NCBI RefSeq assembly: GCF_051961495.1
Contig: NZ_JBQCDF010000254.1
Location: 1 to 23,312, forward strand
Direction: 5' to 3'
Length of the DNA: 23,312 nt
Origin: Cytophaga sp051961495
GTDB lineage: Bacteria; Bacteroidota; Bacteroidia; Cytophagales; Cytophagaceae
Part shown: positions 15,260 through 22,932 of the stretch, one piece after another
Position numbering within the stretch: position 1 is the first letter of the stretch
Layout: the number at the start of each line of letters is the position of its first letter
The notes under the pieces: generated by a model
Database searches by the model: none
The model's input: the letters and a program-made list of their open reading frames with translations, nothing else
Told to the model about the DNA's origin: nothing
Program-made: the position numbers and the translations under genes

Positions 15260-15290
15260 AATTCATAATTTATAACTCATAATTCATAAT
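15260..15290. repeat. AT-rich repeat, right arm, overlapping the rpe stop codon
   Basis: AATTCATAATTT ... ATAATTCATAAT is the inverted partner of 15129-15152. It includes the rpe stop codon (15284-15286), so the repeat supplies the last codon and stop of that gene. Confidence 0.7.
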
Positions 15291-15937
15291 TGTTTTAATT
15301 GTTCAATTGTAGCAACCGGGTCTTTCGCAGAGAATACATAATTGCCTGCAACTAATACATCTGCACCTGCCGCAACAAGTTTCGGACCTGTTACTTCATT
15401 CACCCCGCCATCAATCTCAATCAGTACATTTGCATCGTTTTCCTGAATCAGCTGTTTCAGTTCACGCACTTTCTGATACGTATGTTCAATAAATTTTTGT
15501 CCGCCGAAACCTGGGTTAACAGACATCATACAAACCAGGTCGATATCTTTAATCACATCTTTTAATAAATGAATGGGTGTATGCGGATTGATTGCAATAC
15601 CAGCCTTGCAGCCAACATCTTTAATCTGGTAGATCGTACGGTGCAAATGTGTGCATGCTTCATAATGCACAGAAATATTTGCAGCGCCTGAATCTTTAAA
15701 CGTCTGGATGTATTTTTCCGGATTTACAATCATCAGATGCACATCCAATGGTTTAGCTGCATGTTTATTGATTGCCTGCATCACCGGAAAGCCGAATGAA
15801 ATGTTTGGCACAAATACGCCATCCATAATATCAATATGAAACCAATCAGCCTTGCTGGAATTGATCATTTTAACATCCCGCTCAAGATTGGCGAAGTCGG
15901 CAGATAATACACTCGGTGCTATAAGTACGTTTCCCAT
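15284..15937 (-). CDS. rpe: Ribulose-phosphate 3-epimerase
   Basis: 217 residues from the ATG at 15937. A GTG two codons earlier is in frame but gives a poorer N-terminus than MGNVLIAPSVLSADF. It interconverts ribulose 5-phosphate and xylulose 5-phosphate in the pentose phosphate pathway. The TIM-barrel landmarks are all present: HIDIMDGVFVPNISFG with metal ligands H34 and D36, DVHLMI with H67, MSVNPGFGGQKF as phosphate loop, and EIDGGV with D176, the second catalytic Asp. Length is normal. It is the last gene of a leftward cluster, 27 bp after the protease gene, and its final codon and stop lie inside an AT-rich inverted repeat that precedes the terminator. Confidence 0.96.
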   Translation of the reverse strand: MGNVLIAPSVLSADFANLERDVKMINSSKADWFHIDIMDGVFVPNISFGFPVMQAINKHAAKPLDVHLMIVNPEKYIQTFKDSGAANISVHYEACTHLHRTIYQIKDVGCKAGIAINPHTPIHLLKDVIKDIDLVCMMSVNPGFGGQKFIEHTYQKVRELKQLIQENDANVLIEIDGGVNEVTGPKLVAAGADVLVAGNYVFSAKDPVATIEQLKQL

Positions 15938-15964
15938 AATCACAAATATACGAAAAAGCTCTTG

Positions 15965-17554
15965 CTATAATATAATCCATTTCAATATTTCTCTGCCATA
16001 CACAGATTCAACAATAATAAAGTAAAATCCCGGAGCGATATGTTGAAAATCATTTTCAAGATGAATCAGCTTTTCATCAGACTCATATGCAGCCGCATAG
16101 ATATTCCGCCCTTGATTATCAATAACATTCAAGGTATATGAATCATTGGAGCCAGGCACCTTTAACGTGAGAACGCCAGCCTGGTATGGAGTCGGTGCTA
16201 AAATAAAATCAGATCCCTGCATGAAAATATGTGCAAAAATATCTGCCTTCGTAAAATCAGGCACGCCATGCCCTTTCAGATTTGTTGGGTTCTCATAGGT
16301 ATCGCAGGATTGATACAGCATGTCCGTCAATTCTGTTCTTGAGAGTGCAGGAAATGCCTGCATCATACCGGCCAGTATGCCTGAAATCATCGGCGACGAC
16401 AACGATGTGCCGCCAGTTACCAGAAAACTTCCATCGGATGTAATGCAGGTAATATTTACTCCCGGTGCCGACAGGTTGGGTTTCATGCGTCCATCTGCGG
16501 TAGGCCCCACAGAGCTGAAATAAGCCTTCGTATTATTCCAGTCGACAGACCCTACCGTAATTACATTTTCTGCATCTGCTGGCGTACTGACATACCTCCA
16601 TGCATTACTGCCTTCATTTCCGGCACCGCATACAACAAACATTCCTTTGTCATAAGCAGTATTCGCAGCATAAGCAATAATGCTCGTATGACCATTCATA
16701 TCGGCATAGGAGTAATCTTCCGTTGAGTTGTCAAACGTTGTATAACCAAGGGAAACCGCAATAATATCAGCACCACAACTATCTGCAATTTCCGCGGCAC
16801 GAAGCCAGTTGTATTCCTCCAGCTTCGTTTCTGTTGCTTCCACTTCTGTTCGCAACAATATATATTCAGCTTCCGGCACTACACCGGTATAATTCGGAGC
16901 CTTTGCTGCAAGTACTGATAACACTGCCGTTCCGTGATAGTAGTCATCAAATATATTTGTGTTGTTATCGGCCACATCGAATGCATAGAGCACCTGATTA
17001 TTCTCCCACAAATGCCGGAATGCAGATAAGGTATCTACACCAGGAAAGCCGGCATCTGTAACCGCAATCAATATACCGTTGCCTGTGTATCCCATCTGAT
17101 GCATTTGTGTTATGCCCAGCTTATCTGAAAAATCAGCGGCACGATCCTGTTGTGTTGTTGCCTGAATGGCTTGCGTATTTCTATTGAATGATGTCCTGAA
17201 TGAATTACGGGATGAGGCTACACAAGGGAGTGCTGTTGCATCATTGTATGCTGTAACCGATGCCTTAACAATAACAGCATTGAGCCATTTAGAAGTGTAT
17301 ATTATTTCACAACCGGTGGCTGCAATCTGATCTATGTATACTTGTGAAACAGGTAAGTCTGACGAATCAATTGGTATAGTATTCTGGATGCGCTTTGAAA
17401 TACTTCTGGGAGATAAAAATGCCGAAGGATTATTGATGGCAAGCGTTCCGTGCTTATCCTTTAAATAAAGGACGTATGGGTTGTTCTGCGCCCAAAGCAC
17501 GGACGAAGAAGATAAAAGAACAAGTAAAAAAATAAACCGGTTATGGCTTCCCAT
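15965..17554 (-). CDS. Subtilisin-like (S8) serine protease with T9SS-type tail
   Basis: 529 residues from the ATG at 17554. The frame is open to 17644, but only this start gives a good signal peptide (MGSHNRFIFLLVLLSSSSVLWAQ). A propeptide-like region fills about 24-145. The catalytic domain (about 146-445) shows the triad D167 in AVTDAGFPG, H207 in YYHGTAVLSVLA and S384 in GGTSLSSPMISG, with oxyanion N313 in CGAGNEGS. The C-terminal about 75 residues (APTPYQAGVLTLKVP...GFYFIIVESVYGREILKWIIL) resemble a type A T9SS sorting domain, though the usual YPNP start is reduced to PTPYQ. So it should be an extracellular or cell-surface protease. The gene overlaps the preceding lipoprotein gene by 14 nt, suggesting coupled expression. 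Substrate unknown. Confidence 0.9.
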   Translation of the reverse strand: MGSHNRFIFLLVLLSSSSVLWAQNNPYVLYLKDKHGTLAINNPSAFLSPRSISKRIQNTIPIDSSDLPVSQVYIDQIAATGCEIIYTSKWLNAVIVKASVTAYNDATALPCVASSRNSFRTSFNRNTQAIQATTQQDRAADFSDKLGITQMHQMGYTGNGILIAVTDAGFPGVDTLSAFRHLWENNQVLYAFDVADNNTNIFDDYYHGTAVLSVLAAKAPNYTGVVPEAEYILLRTEVEATETKLEEYNWLRAAEIADSCGADIIAVSLGYTTFDNSTEDYSYADMNGHTSIIAYAANTAYDKGMFVVCGAGNEGSNAWRYVSTPADAENVITVGSVDWNNTKAYFSSVGPTADGRMKPNLSAPGVNITCITSDGSFLVTGGTSLSSPMISGILAGMMQAFPALSRTELTDMLYQSCDTYENPTNLKGHGVPDFTKADIFAHIFMQGSDFILAPTPYQAGVLTLKVPGSNDSYTLNVIDNQGRNIYAAAYESDEKLIHLENDFQHIAPGFYFIIVESVYGREILKWIIL

Positions 17555-18224
17555 AAGCAACCAGCTTTTCTTCCCGGATACTGCCGAAATCAACTTTATC
17601 CTGGCCAATAAACTCATCACTGGTATTATAAGACAGGAATTCATAACGCTTATAGATCATTCCAATATTCTTTGCATATACCCGGTTTCTGTAATCTTTA
17701 TATACGAGGTTTTTACTCTGCTCTTCAATGACATTGCAGGTTTCAGGAAAATAAACATTATTGACCGTATAGGGCTTGCCGACATTTGTTGCTGTAACAT
17801 CATCACGTAAAAAAACATTCTTTGTATTCGCATCCCATACTTCCCCATTCGATAAAGGAAATACCAGACGGACAAAACTATTGCTTATTTCCTGAATGGT
17901 TATCTGGTTGTGATCTGTCGTAAAAGACCAGACAGAATCCGGTTGAGACTGCCATGGCTGCGTTTCATTAGCTCTGTAGTACCGGTATAATTCATATACC
18001 AGCGTATTATTGAAATAAAATGTGTCATGGATAACCTCTCTCATCTGATAGGTTGAATCAATGGTATCATTATCATATTGAATGAAACGTACATCATAAA
18101 TCCGATAACTGCCGCTGTCTGTCGGGAAATATTCAATGCCCGTTAATGCCGGTACCGAGTCGTCATCCCGTTTACAGGATAAACATGCAATCAACACAAG
18201 TATAAAAAATGTTATTCGTATCAT
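17541..18224 (-). CDS. Surface lipoprotein of unknown function
   Basis: 227 residues. The signal MIRITFFILVLIACLSCKRDDD is a lipobox with the acylated Cys at about residue 17. The following KRDDD matches the kind of acidic lipoprotein export signal reported for surface lipoproteins of Capnocytophaga and other Bacteroidota, so display on the outer face of the cell is likely. The mature chain is beta-rich and full of Tyr and Asp, with repeated strands such as GSYRIYDVRFIQYDND and VYELYRYYRA; I recognise no family. The start ATG overlaps the stop of mnmA (ATGA, 4 nt), and its 3' end overlaps the protease gene by 14 nt. Function unknown; a partner role for the protease is a positional inference. 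Confidence 0.8.
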   Translation of the reverse strand: MIRITFFILVLIACLSCKRDDDSVPALTGIEYFPTDSGSYRIYDVRFIQYDNDTIDSTYQMREVIHDTFYFNNTLVYELYRYYRANETQPWQSQPDSVWSFTTDHNQITIQEISNSFVRLVFPLSNGEVWDANTKNVFLRDDVTATNVGKPYTVNNVYFPETCNVIEEQSKNLVYKDYRNRVYAKNIGMIYKRYEFLSYNTSDEFIGQDKVDFGSIREEKLVAYGKP

Positions 18225-19330
18225 TGGCCTTGTTTAAAACTCGATTTAATCCAACCACCGCCAATGACATCTTCACCTTCGTAGAACACAGCTGCCTGTC
18301 CGGGTGCGATAGCCTTTACATGGGAATGAAAAGATACGCGCATCTCATCCCCGATCTGTTCAATAGAGGCTGATGTACCATCATCATTATAACGAACTTT
18401 CGTAATAGATTCCTTTACAATGCCTCTTAGATTTTCATACTTCGACATGTTCAATTGATCTACCCACATACCATTACGGTTCAATCCATCTTCCCGGCCT
18501 AAAATAACTCTGTTTTTTTCTTTTTGAATTTCAGTAACAAAAACCGGATAACCCAATGTTATGCCCAGGCCTTTGCGCTGGCCAATGGTATAGAACGGAT
18601 AGCCTTCGTGTTTACCGACAACAGTACCATCTTCCAATACAAATTCACCTCCCCGTACCTGCTCTTCCAGTCCCGGGTTACGGCGTTTCAGAAAACCGCG
18701 GTAATCATTATCCGGTACAAAACAAATCTCATAGGATTCGCTTTTATTTACCAGGTCCATAAAGCCACGCTCTGCAGCCATGGCGCGTATATCTGATTTA
18801 TGTAAATGTCCCAGCGGAAACATCGTTCTGCTTAAACTTGCCTGGGAAATTCCCCACAATGCATAAGACTGATCTTTGTTTTCATCCAGTCCTTTAGAAA
18901 TAACAAAACGATTGTTTTCTTCACGCACTTTCGCATAGTGCCCTGTCGCGATAAAATCACAATCCATTTTATCTGCCCGGCGCAACAATGAATCCCATTT
19001 GATATGTGTGTTACACAATACACATGGGTTCGGAGTCCTGCCATCCAGGTATTCTTTATTGAAGTGGTTGATCACATAATCACCAAACTCTTCGCGTATG
19101 TCTACTATATAATGCGGAAAGCCCAGGTTCACGGCAATATTGCGCGCGTCATTGATTGAATCCAGACTGCAGCAACCTGTTTCTTTTTTACTGCCGCCCA
19201 GATTTGCATAATCCCAGGTCTTCATGGTCATACCAATCACCTCATAGCCTTGTTCGTGTAACATAACAGCAGCTACCGAACTATCTATTCCACCACTCAT
19301 GGCAACCAATACTCTTCCTTTTTTACTCAT
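18221..19330 (-). CDS. mnmA: tRNA-specific 2-thiouridylase
   Basis: 369 residues from the ATG at 19330. An earlier in-frame start adds 13 residues before the conserved MSKKGRVLVAMSGG and is not needed. It installs sulfur at C2 of the wobble uridine of tRNA-Lys, -Glu and -Gln. The ATP PP-loop SGGIDSS (12-18) opens the protein. The catalytic cysteines are C103 in NPCVLCN and C203 in SYEICFVPDNDY. GQRKGLGI and the C-terminal beta-barrel (APGQAAVFYEG) complete the family pattern. It heads a leftward cluster with a lipoprotein, protease and rpe, joined by an ATGA overlap to the lipoprotein gene. A housekeeping gene leading into surface-protein genes is unusual but may reflect simple read-through. 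Confidence 0.96.
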   Translation of the reverse strand: MSKKGRVLVAMSGGIDSSVAAVMLHEQGYEVIGMTMKTWDYANLGGSKKETGCCSLDSINDARNIAVNLGFPHYIVDIREEFGDYVINHFNKEYLDGRTPNPCVLCNTHIKWDSLLRRADKMDCDFIATGHYAKVREENNRFVISKGLDENKDQSYALWGISQASLSRTMFPLGHLHKSDIRAMAAERGFMDLVNKSESYEICFVPDNDYRGFLKRRNPGLEEQVRGGEFVLEDGTVVGKHEGYPFYTIGQRKGLGITLGYPVFVTEIQKEKNRVILGREDGLNRNGMWVDQLNMSKYENLRGIVKESITKVRYNDDGTSASIEQIGDEMRVSFHSHVKAIAPGQAAVFYEGEDVIGGGWIKSSFKQGQ

Positions 19331-19399
19331 TTCCAGTGAATTCCTTTTTAAACAAGGTTGTAACCGCAAAAACGCTTACTTAGTTTCTTTTATTATTAA

Positions 19400-19407
19400 C
19401 AAATTTA
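19400..19407 (-). promoter_or_regulatory. Possible -7 box (TAAATTTG) for mnmA
   Basis: The minus strand reads TAAATTTG, fitting TAnnTTTG, about 70 bp before the mnmA ATG at 19330. No clear -33 element is visible; the divergent gap 19331-19455 is AT-rich. Confidence 0.3.
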
Positions 19408-19455
19408 TGAATAAATTATCCCATATTTAGATTTAATTACAGAAGAACATACATA

Positions 19456-20064
19456 ATGGGATTAACAATTCCGGTAATATTAAGCTCGGTAAACAACCTC
19501 TCTGACGCAAGATACGCAGCAGGCATGGGAGTTGACATGATGGGTTTTGAAGTTGAGCCAGGTGCTGAAAGATATGTTAGTCCAGAACTGTTTAAAGCAA
19601 TCGTATCCTGGGTTGCCGGAATTCAAACAGTTGTAGAAGTAACGATTCTCACACCAGAACTACTTGCCTGCATTCAGGAAAATTACCAACCCGACTTCAT
19701 TCAATATGAAAAATTAGCGGGTATCACACCTGACACCATTCCTTTCACGACCATTCAAAAGGTCTCTTTTGAAAATAATACAAACAAGCTTGACACAATT
19801 GGTAATCAAATAAATACTGAATCCAAATATGTATTGTTTGAACTGAGCCACTGGGCTGAATGGAGATCAAACCAGGATAAAATCAAGCAGATCAATTCTC
19901 AATTTCCGGCATTCTGGTCACTTCCGATTGAAAAAAATGATATTCCGGCTATTAATGAACTTGCTCTGAAAGGCATTGCATTAAAAGGCGGGGATGAGCA
20001 ACGGCCTGGCTGGAAAGACCTGGATCAGTTGATTGATATACTAGAAGCATTAGAAGAAAATTAA
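19456..20064 (+). CDS. TrpF-like TIM-barrel protein lacking catalytic residues
   Basis: 202 residues. The N-terminal third follows phosphoribosylanthranilate isomerase (TrpF): NNLSDARYAAGMGVDMMGFE and ERYVSPELF match the family's TN.EDA..A...GADALGF and RYVSPE. The end, GIALKGGDEQRPGWKDLDQL, matches the GVD.SSGVE..PG.KD closing segment. The chemistry is missing: the catalytic Cys of KICG is replaced (ILSSV, Ser at about 10), and the later catalytic Asp and the GGTG phosphate loop are not recognisable (FELSHWAEW occupies that region). I infer a TrpF-derived protein with a new or regulatory role, not tryptophan synthesis. No other trp gene is near. The pfkB stop-to-start gap is only 8 bp, so the two are probably co-translated. 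True function unknown. Confidence 0.72.
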   Translation: MGLTIPVILSSVNNLSDARYAAGMGVDMMGFEVEPGAERYVSPELFKAIVSWVAGIQTVVEVTILTPELLACIQENYQPDFIQYEKLAGITPDTIPFTTIQKVSFENNTNKLDTIGNQINTESKYVLFELSHWAEWRSNQDKIKQINSQFPAFWSLPIEKNDIPAINELALKGIALKGGDEQRPGWKDLDQLIDILEALEEN

Positions 20065-20072
20065 TTTACCTT

Positions 20073-21008
20073 ATGAAGAGTTCGATTTTTACACTAACAC
20101 TGAGTCCGGCATTTGACAAAAGCACCTCTGTTGAACGTGTACAACCTGAGCATAAATTACGTTGCGACAGTCCTATTTACCAGCCCGGCGGCGGTGGCAT
20201 CAACGTTTCCCGGGCCATCAAAAAGTTAGACGGCAGATCCGTTGCCCTTTATCCGATTGGAGGAAATACCGGTAATCATTTTAAACAACTGCTGACGGAG
20301 GAAGGGATTGAACAGATCACCTTTCAGATCAAAAACTGGACACGTGAAAACTTCATTGTAGTTGAACGCGAAACCAATCACCAATACCGTTTCGGAATGC
20401 CCGGTTCTGAAATCTATAAAGAGGAATGGGAACAAATGCTGGCTGTGATCCAGGATCCGGAAAACGACTTTGAATACTTTGTAGTAAGCGGCAGTACACC
20501 TAAAGGTGTACCCGACGAATTTTATACACGCCTCTCTCAAATCGTTCTTCAGAAGAAGGCGCGCCTGATACTAGATACTTCCGGTGAAGCTTTAAAACAC
20601 TCTTTAAAAGAAGGTATATTTCTTTGCAAACCCAACATCAATGAATTAAGTGAAATGGTGGGCAAAGAACTTGTTACCAAAGAACAACAGGAAGCTGCTG
20701 CAATGGAAATCATCAACTCCGGAAAAGTAGAGATCCTTGTTGTTTCGCTTGGCGGTGCCGGTGCATTCCTGGCCTCTAAACAAGGGATTTTCCACGTAAC
20801 TGCTCCTCCTGTAGAAAAGAAAAGTACAGTAGGTGCCGGCGACAGCATGGTAGCCGGTATGGTATTGAGTTTGTCCCGCGGGAAAAGTTATGAAGATGTC
20901 ATTAAATTCGGTGTTGCCTGCGGTACGGCAGCGACCATGAATTTTGGTACAGAGCTTTGTAAAAAAGAAGATGTAGACCGCCTGTATGCACAGCTTGGTG
21001 GGAAATAA
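20073..21008 (+). CDS. pfkB: 6-phosphofructokinase, PfkB (Pfk-2) type
   Basis: 311 residues of the ribokinase/PfkB fold, close to E. coli Pfk-2 along its length. It opens with IFTLTLSPAFDKST, then KLRCDSPIYQPGGGGINVSRAI (29-49), which is the Pfk-2 substrate segment. It has WTRENF, YRFGMPG, KPNINE (186-191, Mg and phosphate site) and STVGAGDSM (251-259) with the catalytic base D257. These features fit phosphorylation of fructose 6-phosphate better than fructose 1-phosphate or tagatose 6-phosphate, though related substrates cannot be excluded by eye. It lies 8 bp after the TrpF-like gene and 19 bp before the POT transporter gene, forming a rightward three-gene unit. Confidence 0.9.
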   Translation: MKSSIFTLTLSPAFDKSTSVERVQPEHKLRCDSPIYQPGGGGINVSRAIKKLDGRSVALYPIGGNTGNHFKQLLTEEGIEQITFQIKNWTRENFIVVERETNHQYRFGMPGSEIYKEEWEQMLAVIQDPENDFEYFVVSGSTPKGVPDEFYTRLSQIVLQKKARLILDTSGEALKHSLKEGIFLCKPNINELSEMVGKELVTKEQQEAAAMEIINSGKVEILVVSLGGAGAFLASKQGIFHVTAPPVEKKSTVGAGDSMVAGMVLSLSRGKSYEDVIKFGVACGTAATMNFGTELCKKEDVDRLYAQLGGK

Positions 21009-21027
21009 AAACCTGAGATGAAATAAA

Positions 21028-22632
21028 ATGGGTAAAACTATACAAACCTCTACAACGAACGGAATGCCTTCAGGTATTCCGTTTATTGTTAGTAACGAAG
21101 CCGCAGAACGATTCAGCTTTTATGGCATGAGAGCCATACTTGCTGTTTTTATGACAAGTTATTTACACATGACCGAAAGCAGGTCTACAGAGTGGGCGCA
21201 CACGTTTACCTCTGCGGTCTATTTTACTCCTATCTTAGGTGCATTCCTGGCAGATATTTTCATCGGAAAATACCGCACAATCTTATTACTGTCCATTGTG
21301 TATTGTTTGGGCCATCTCGCCCTGGCAATCAATGAAACAGAAAATGGTTTATTCTGGGGATTGATGCTAATCTCCATAGGCGCCGGAGGTATCAAGCCTT
21401 GTGTATCCGCTCATGTTGGCGATCAGTTTGGTGAAAAGAACAAACACCTGATCGAAAGAGTATTCTCCATCTTTTATTTCGCAATCAACTTCGGTTCATT
21501 ATTCAGTACTCTGCTTACTCCTTACCTGCTTGAGCACTACGGTCCGGCTTATGCATTCGGCCTACCGGGCATACTGATGTTCATCGCAACACTGGTTTTC
21601 TGGCTGGGAAGAAAACAGTACGTGCACGTACCTCCTTTTGGTAAAGCTTATTTCCAAACTGTCTTTGGTAAGGAAGGTTTGGCTGCTATCGGCAGACTGT
21701 TATTCATTTACGCCTTTATCGCCATCTTCTGGGCTCTATATGACCAGCATGCAAGTACCTGGGTATATCAATCCAAAAGTGCATTCCTGAATAAAGACAT
21801 CAGCATCTTCGGCCTGTGGGAGTTTACCTTGCTTCCCTCACAGATCCAGGCAATCAATCCTGTACTCGTGCTTGTACTGATTCCATTATCAGCATGGTTT
21901 ATTTATCCTGCACTCAGTAAGCTTATTCCGTTACGACCTTTAATTAAAGTACTGATCGGCATGTTCCTTTGTGCCGGAGCATTTATGATTGCCGCATATA
22001 TTGAACACAGAATTTCCCAGGGCATCGAAACCAGTGTTTGGTGGCAGTTCCTGGCCTATCTGATATTGACCATGGCAGAAGTGATGGTTTCCATTACGGC
22101 ACTGGAATTTTCATACACGCAGGCACCAAATGAAATGAAATCAACCGTGATGGGAATATTTATGTTTTCCATTTCTCTTGGTAACATTCTGGTTACTGTT
22201 ATTTCGAATTACAACAACCTTCCTGAAGCCGTTTCAACAATAACAGCCGGAACCAAAACATACATCTCTTTGAATGATTATACACCTGTTAAAGGAGAGA
22301 AAATAGAATTTGATGGCGGCTCCGGTTTGGCTACCCTCCAGCAAAATTCAAAAACAAAGAAGTTTGATACCATCCCGCTTACCGGTACGTATCTGGTGGG
22401 AACCATTGACCCGGCATCCAAACAATTTACCCTGGAAGACAACGGCTGGCATACCATTGAAACAATAAAAACAGCCGATATGGAATCGGGCTATATGGTC
22501 GTATTCCATCGTTTCAAACACGAAGCATATTTCCATATGTATGCGCTGCTGATGTTTATTACAGCAATTTTATTTATTGGTGTAGCTGTTAAATATCAGG
22601 GAAAAACTTACATTCAGGTAGAGCGCGAATAA
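21028..22632 (+). CDS. POT/PTR-family proton-coupled peptide transporter with periplasmic insert
   Basis: 534 residues, about 12 membrane helices of the major facilitator type. The POT signatures are present: ExxER in helix 1 (NEAAERFSFYG, 23-33), GAGGIKPCVSAHVGDQFG in helix 4, FYFAINFGSLFSTLLTP in helix 5, and EVMVSITALEFSYTQAP in helix 10. It should import di- and tripeptides with protons across the inner membrane. The linker between helices 6 and 7 is short, so the HA/HB helices of many bacterial POTs seem absent. Between helices 11 and 12 there is a hydrophilic insert of about 100 residues (around 395-500), predicted periplasmic and beta-rich. It is the last gene after the TrpF-like gene and pfkB. 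No strong terminator follows; only a 4-bp GAGC/GCTC hairpin lies across the stop. Confidence 0.92.
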   Translation: MGKTIQTSTTNGMPSGIPFIVSNEAAERFSFYGMRAILAVFMTSYLHMTESRSTEWAHTFTSAVYFTPILGAFLADIFIGKYRTILLLSIVYCLGHLALAINETENGLFWGLMLISIGAGGIKPCVSAHVGDQFGEKNKHLIERVFSIFYFAINFGSLFSTLLTPYLLEHYGPAYAFGLPGILMFIATLVFWLGRKQYVHVPPFGKAYFQTVFGKEGLAAIGRLLFIYAFIAIFWALYDQHASTWVYQSKSAFLNKDISIFGLWEFTLLPSQIQAINPVLVLVLIPLSAWFIYPALSKLIPLRPLIKVLIGMFLCAGAFMIAAYIEHRISQGIETSVWWQFLAYLILTMAEVMVSITALEFSYTQAPNEMKSTVMGIFMFSISLGNILVTVISNYNNLPEAVSTITAGTKTYISLNDYTPVKGEKIEFDGGSGLATLQQNSKTKKFDTIPLTGTYLVGTIDPASKQFTLEDNGWHTIETIKTADMESGYMVVFHRFKHEAYFHMYALLMFITAILFIGVAVKYQGKTYIQVERE

Positions 22633-22683
22633 GCTCTGCCAGAAAATTTTCGATAGATATTTCTTTATATCAATTAATTAGTA

Positions 22684-22691
22684 TATATTTG
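22684..22691 (+). promoter_or_regulatory. Likely promoter -7 box (TATATTTG) for the helicase leader
   Basis: TATATTTG matches TAnnTTTG, and TTTC at 22660-22663 lies 20 bp upstream, close to the Bacteroidota -33 TTTG element. Transcription would begin near 22698, leaving a leader of about 235 nt before the ATG at 22933. Confidence 0.5.
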
Positions 22692-22697
22692 CATGTC

Positions 22698-22932
22698 TTT
22701 TGAGTAATGTGTCAGCAAATGGCTGACTTAATTCACAAGGAATGTGCGTGTGACGCACCGCTGAAAAAATACCACCCCAATAGTCTCGAGGTAGACTATG
22801 CTACTTGTCAATCTGTTTCTAGGATTAATAGATTTTGATGTCCCAAGGTATTTTTTCATTACACCTTTCGGATATATTATGTAATCTAGAAAAGACGACG
22901 AAATAATTCATTTAACAAATTAAAAACATTCT
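22698..22932 (+). promoter_or_regulatory. Long structured 5' leader of a DEAD-box helicase gene
   Basis: This noncoding stretch holds a set of helices. There is a hairpin 22711-22716/22722-22727 (GTCAGC/GCTGAC) and a hairpin 22744-22749/22753-22758 (GTGCGT/ACGCAC). A 12-bp perfect long-range stem, 22762-22773 with 22847-22858 (TGAAAAAATACC/GGTATTTTTTCA), encloses a 7-bp hairpin at 22780-22786/22793-22799 (ATAGTCT/AGACTAT) and a weak AATCT/AGATT hairpin. A further 6-bp stem, 22858-22863/22880-22885, competes for one base of the long stem. Cold-inducible helicase genes in other bacteria have long regulatory leaders, so a temperature- or autoregulatory RNA is a fair guess. It could also be a separate small RNA. 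I recognise no known riboswitch class in it. Confidence 0.55.

Noticed and set aside
22621..22636. Hairpin GAGC/GCTC over the POT stop codon as a terminator.
   Set aside because: The stem is only 4 bp and no T tract follows.
22698..22932. Known structured RNA such as 6S, SRP RNA or a named riboswitch.
   Set aside because: I could not match the conserved sequence blocks of any class I know, so it is kept as an unclassified leader.
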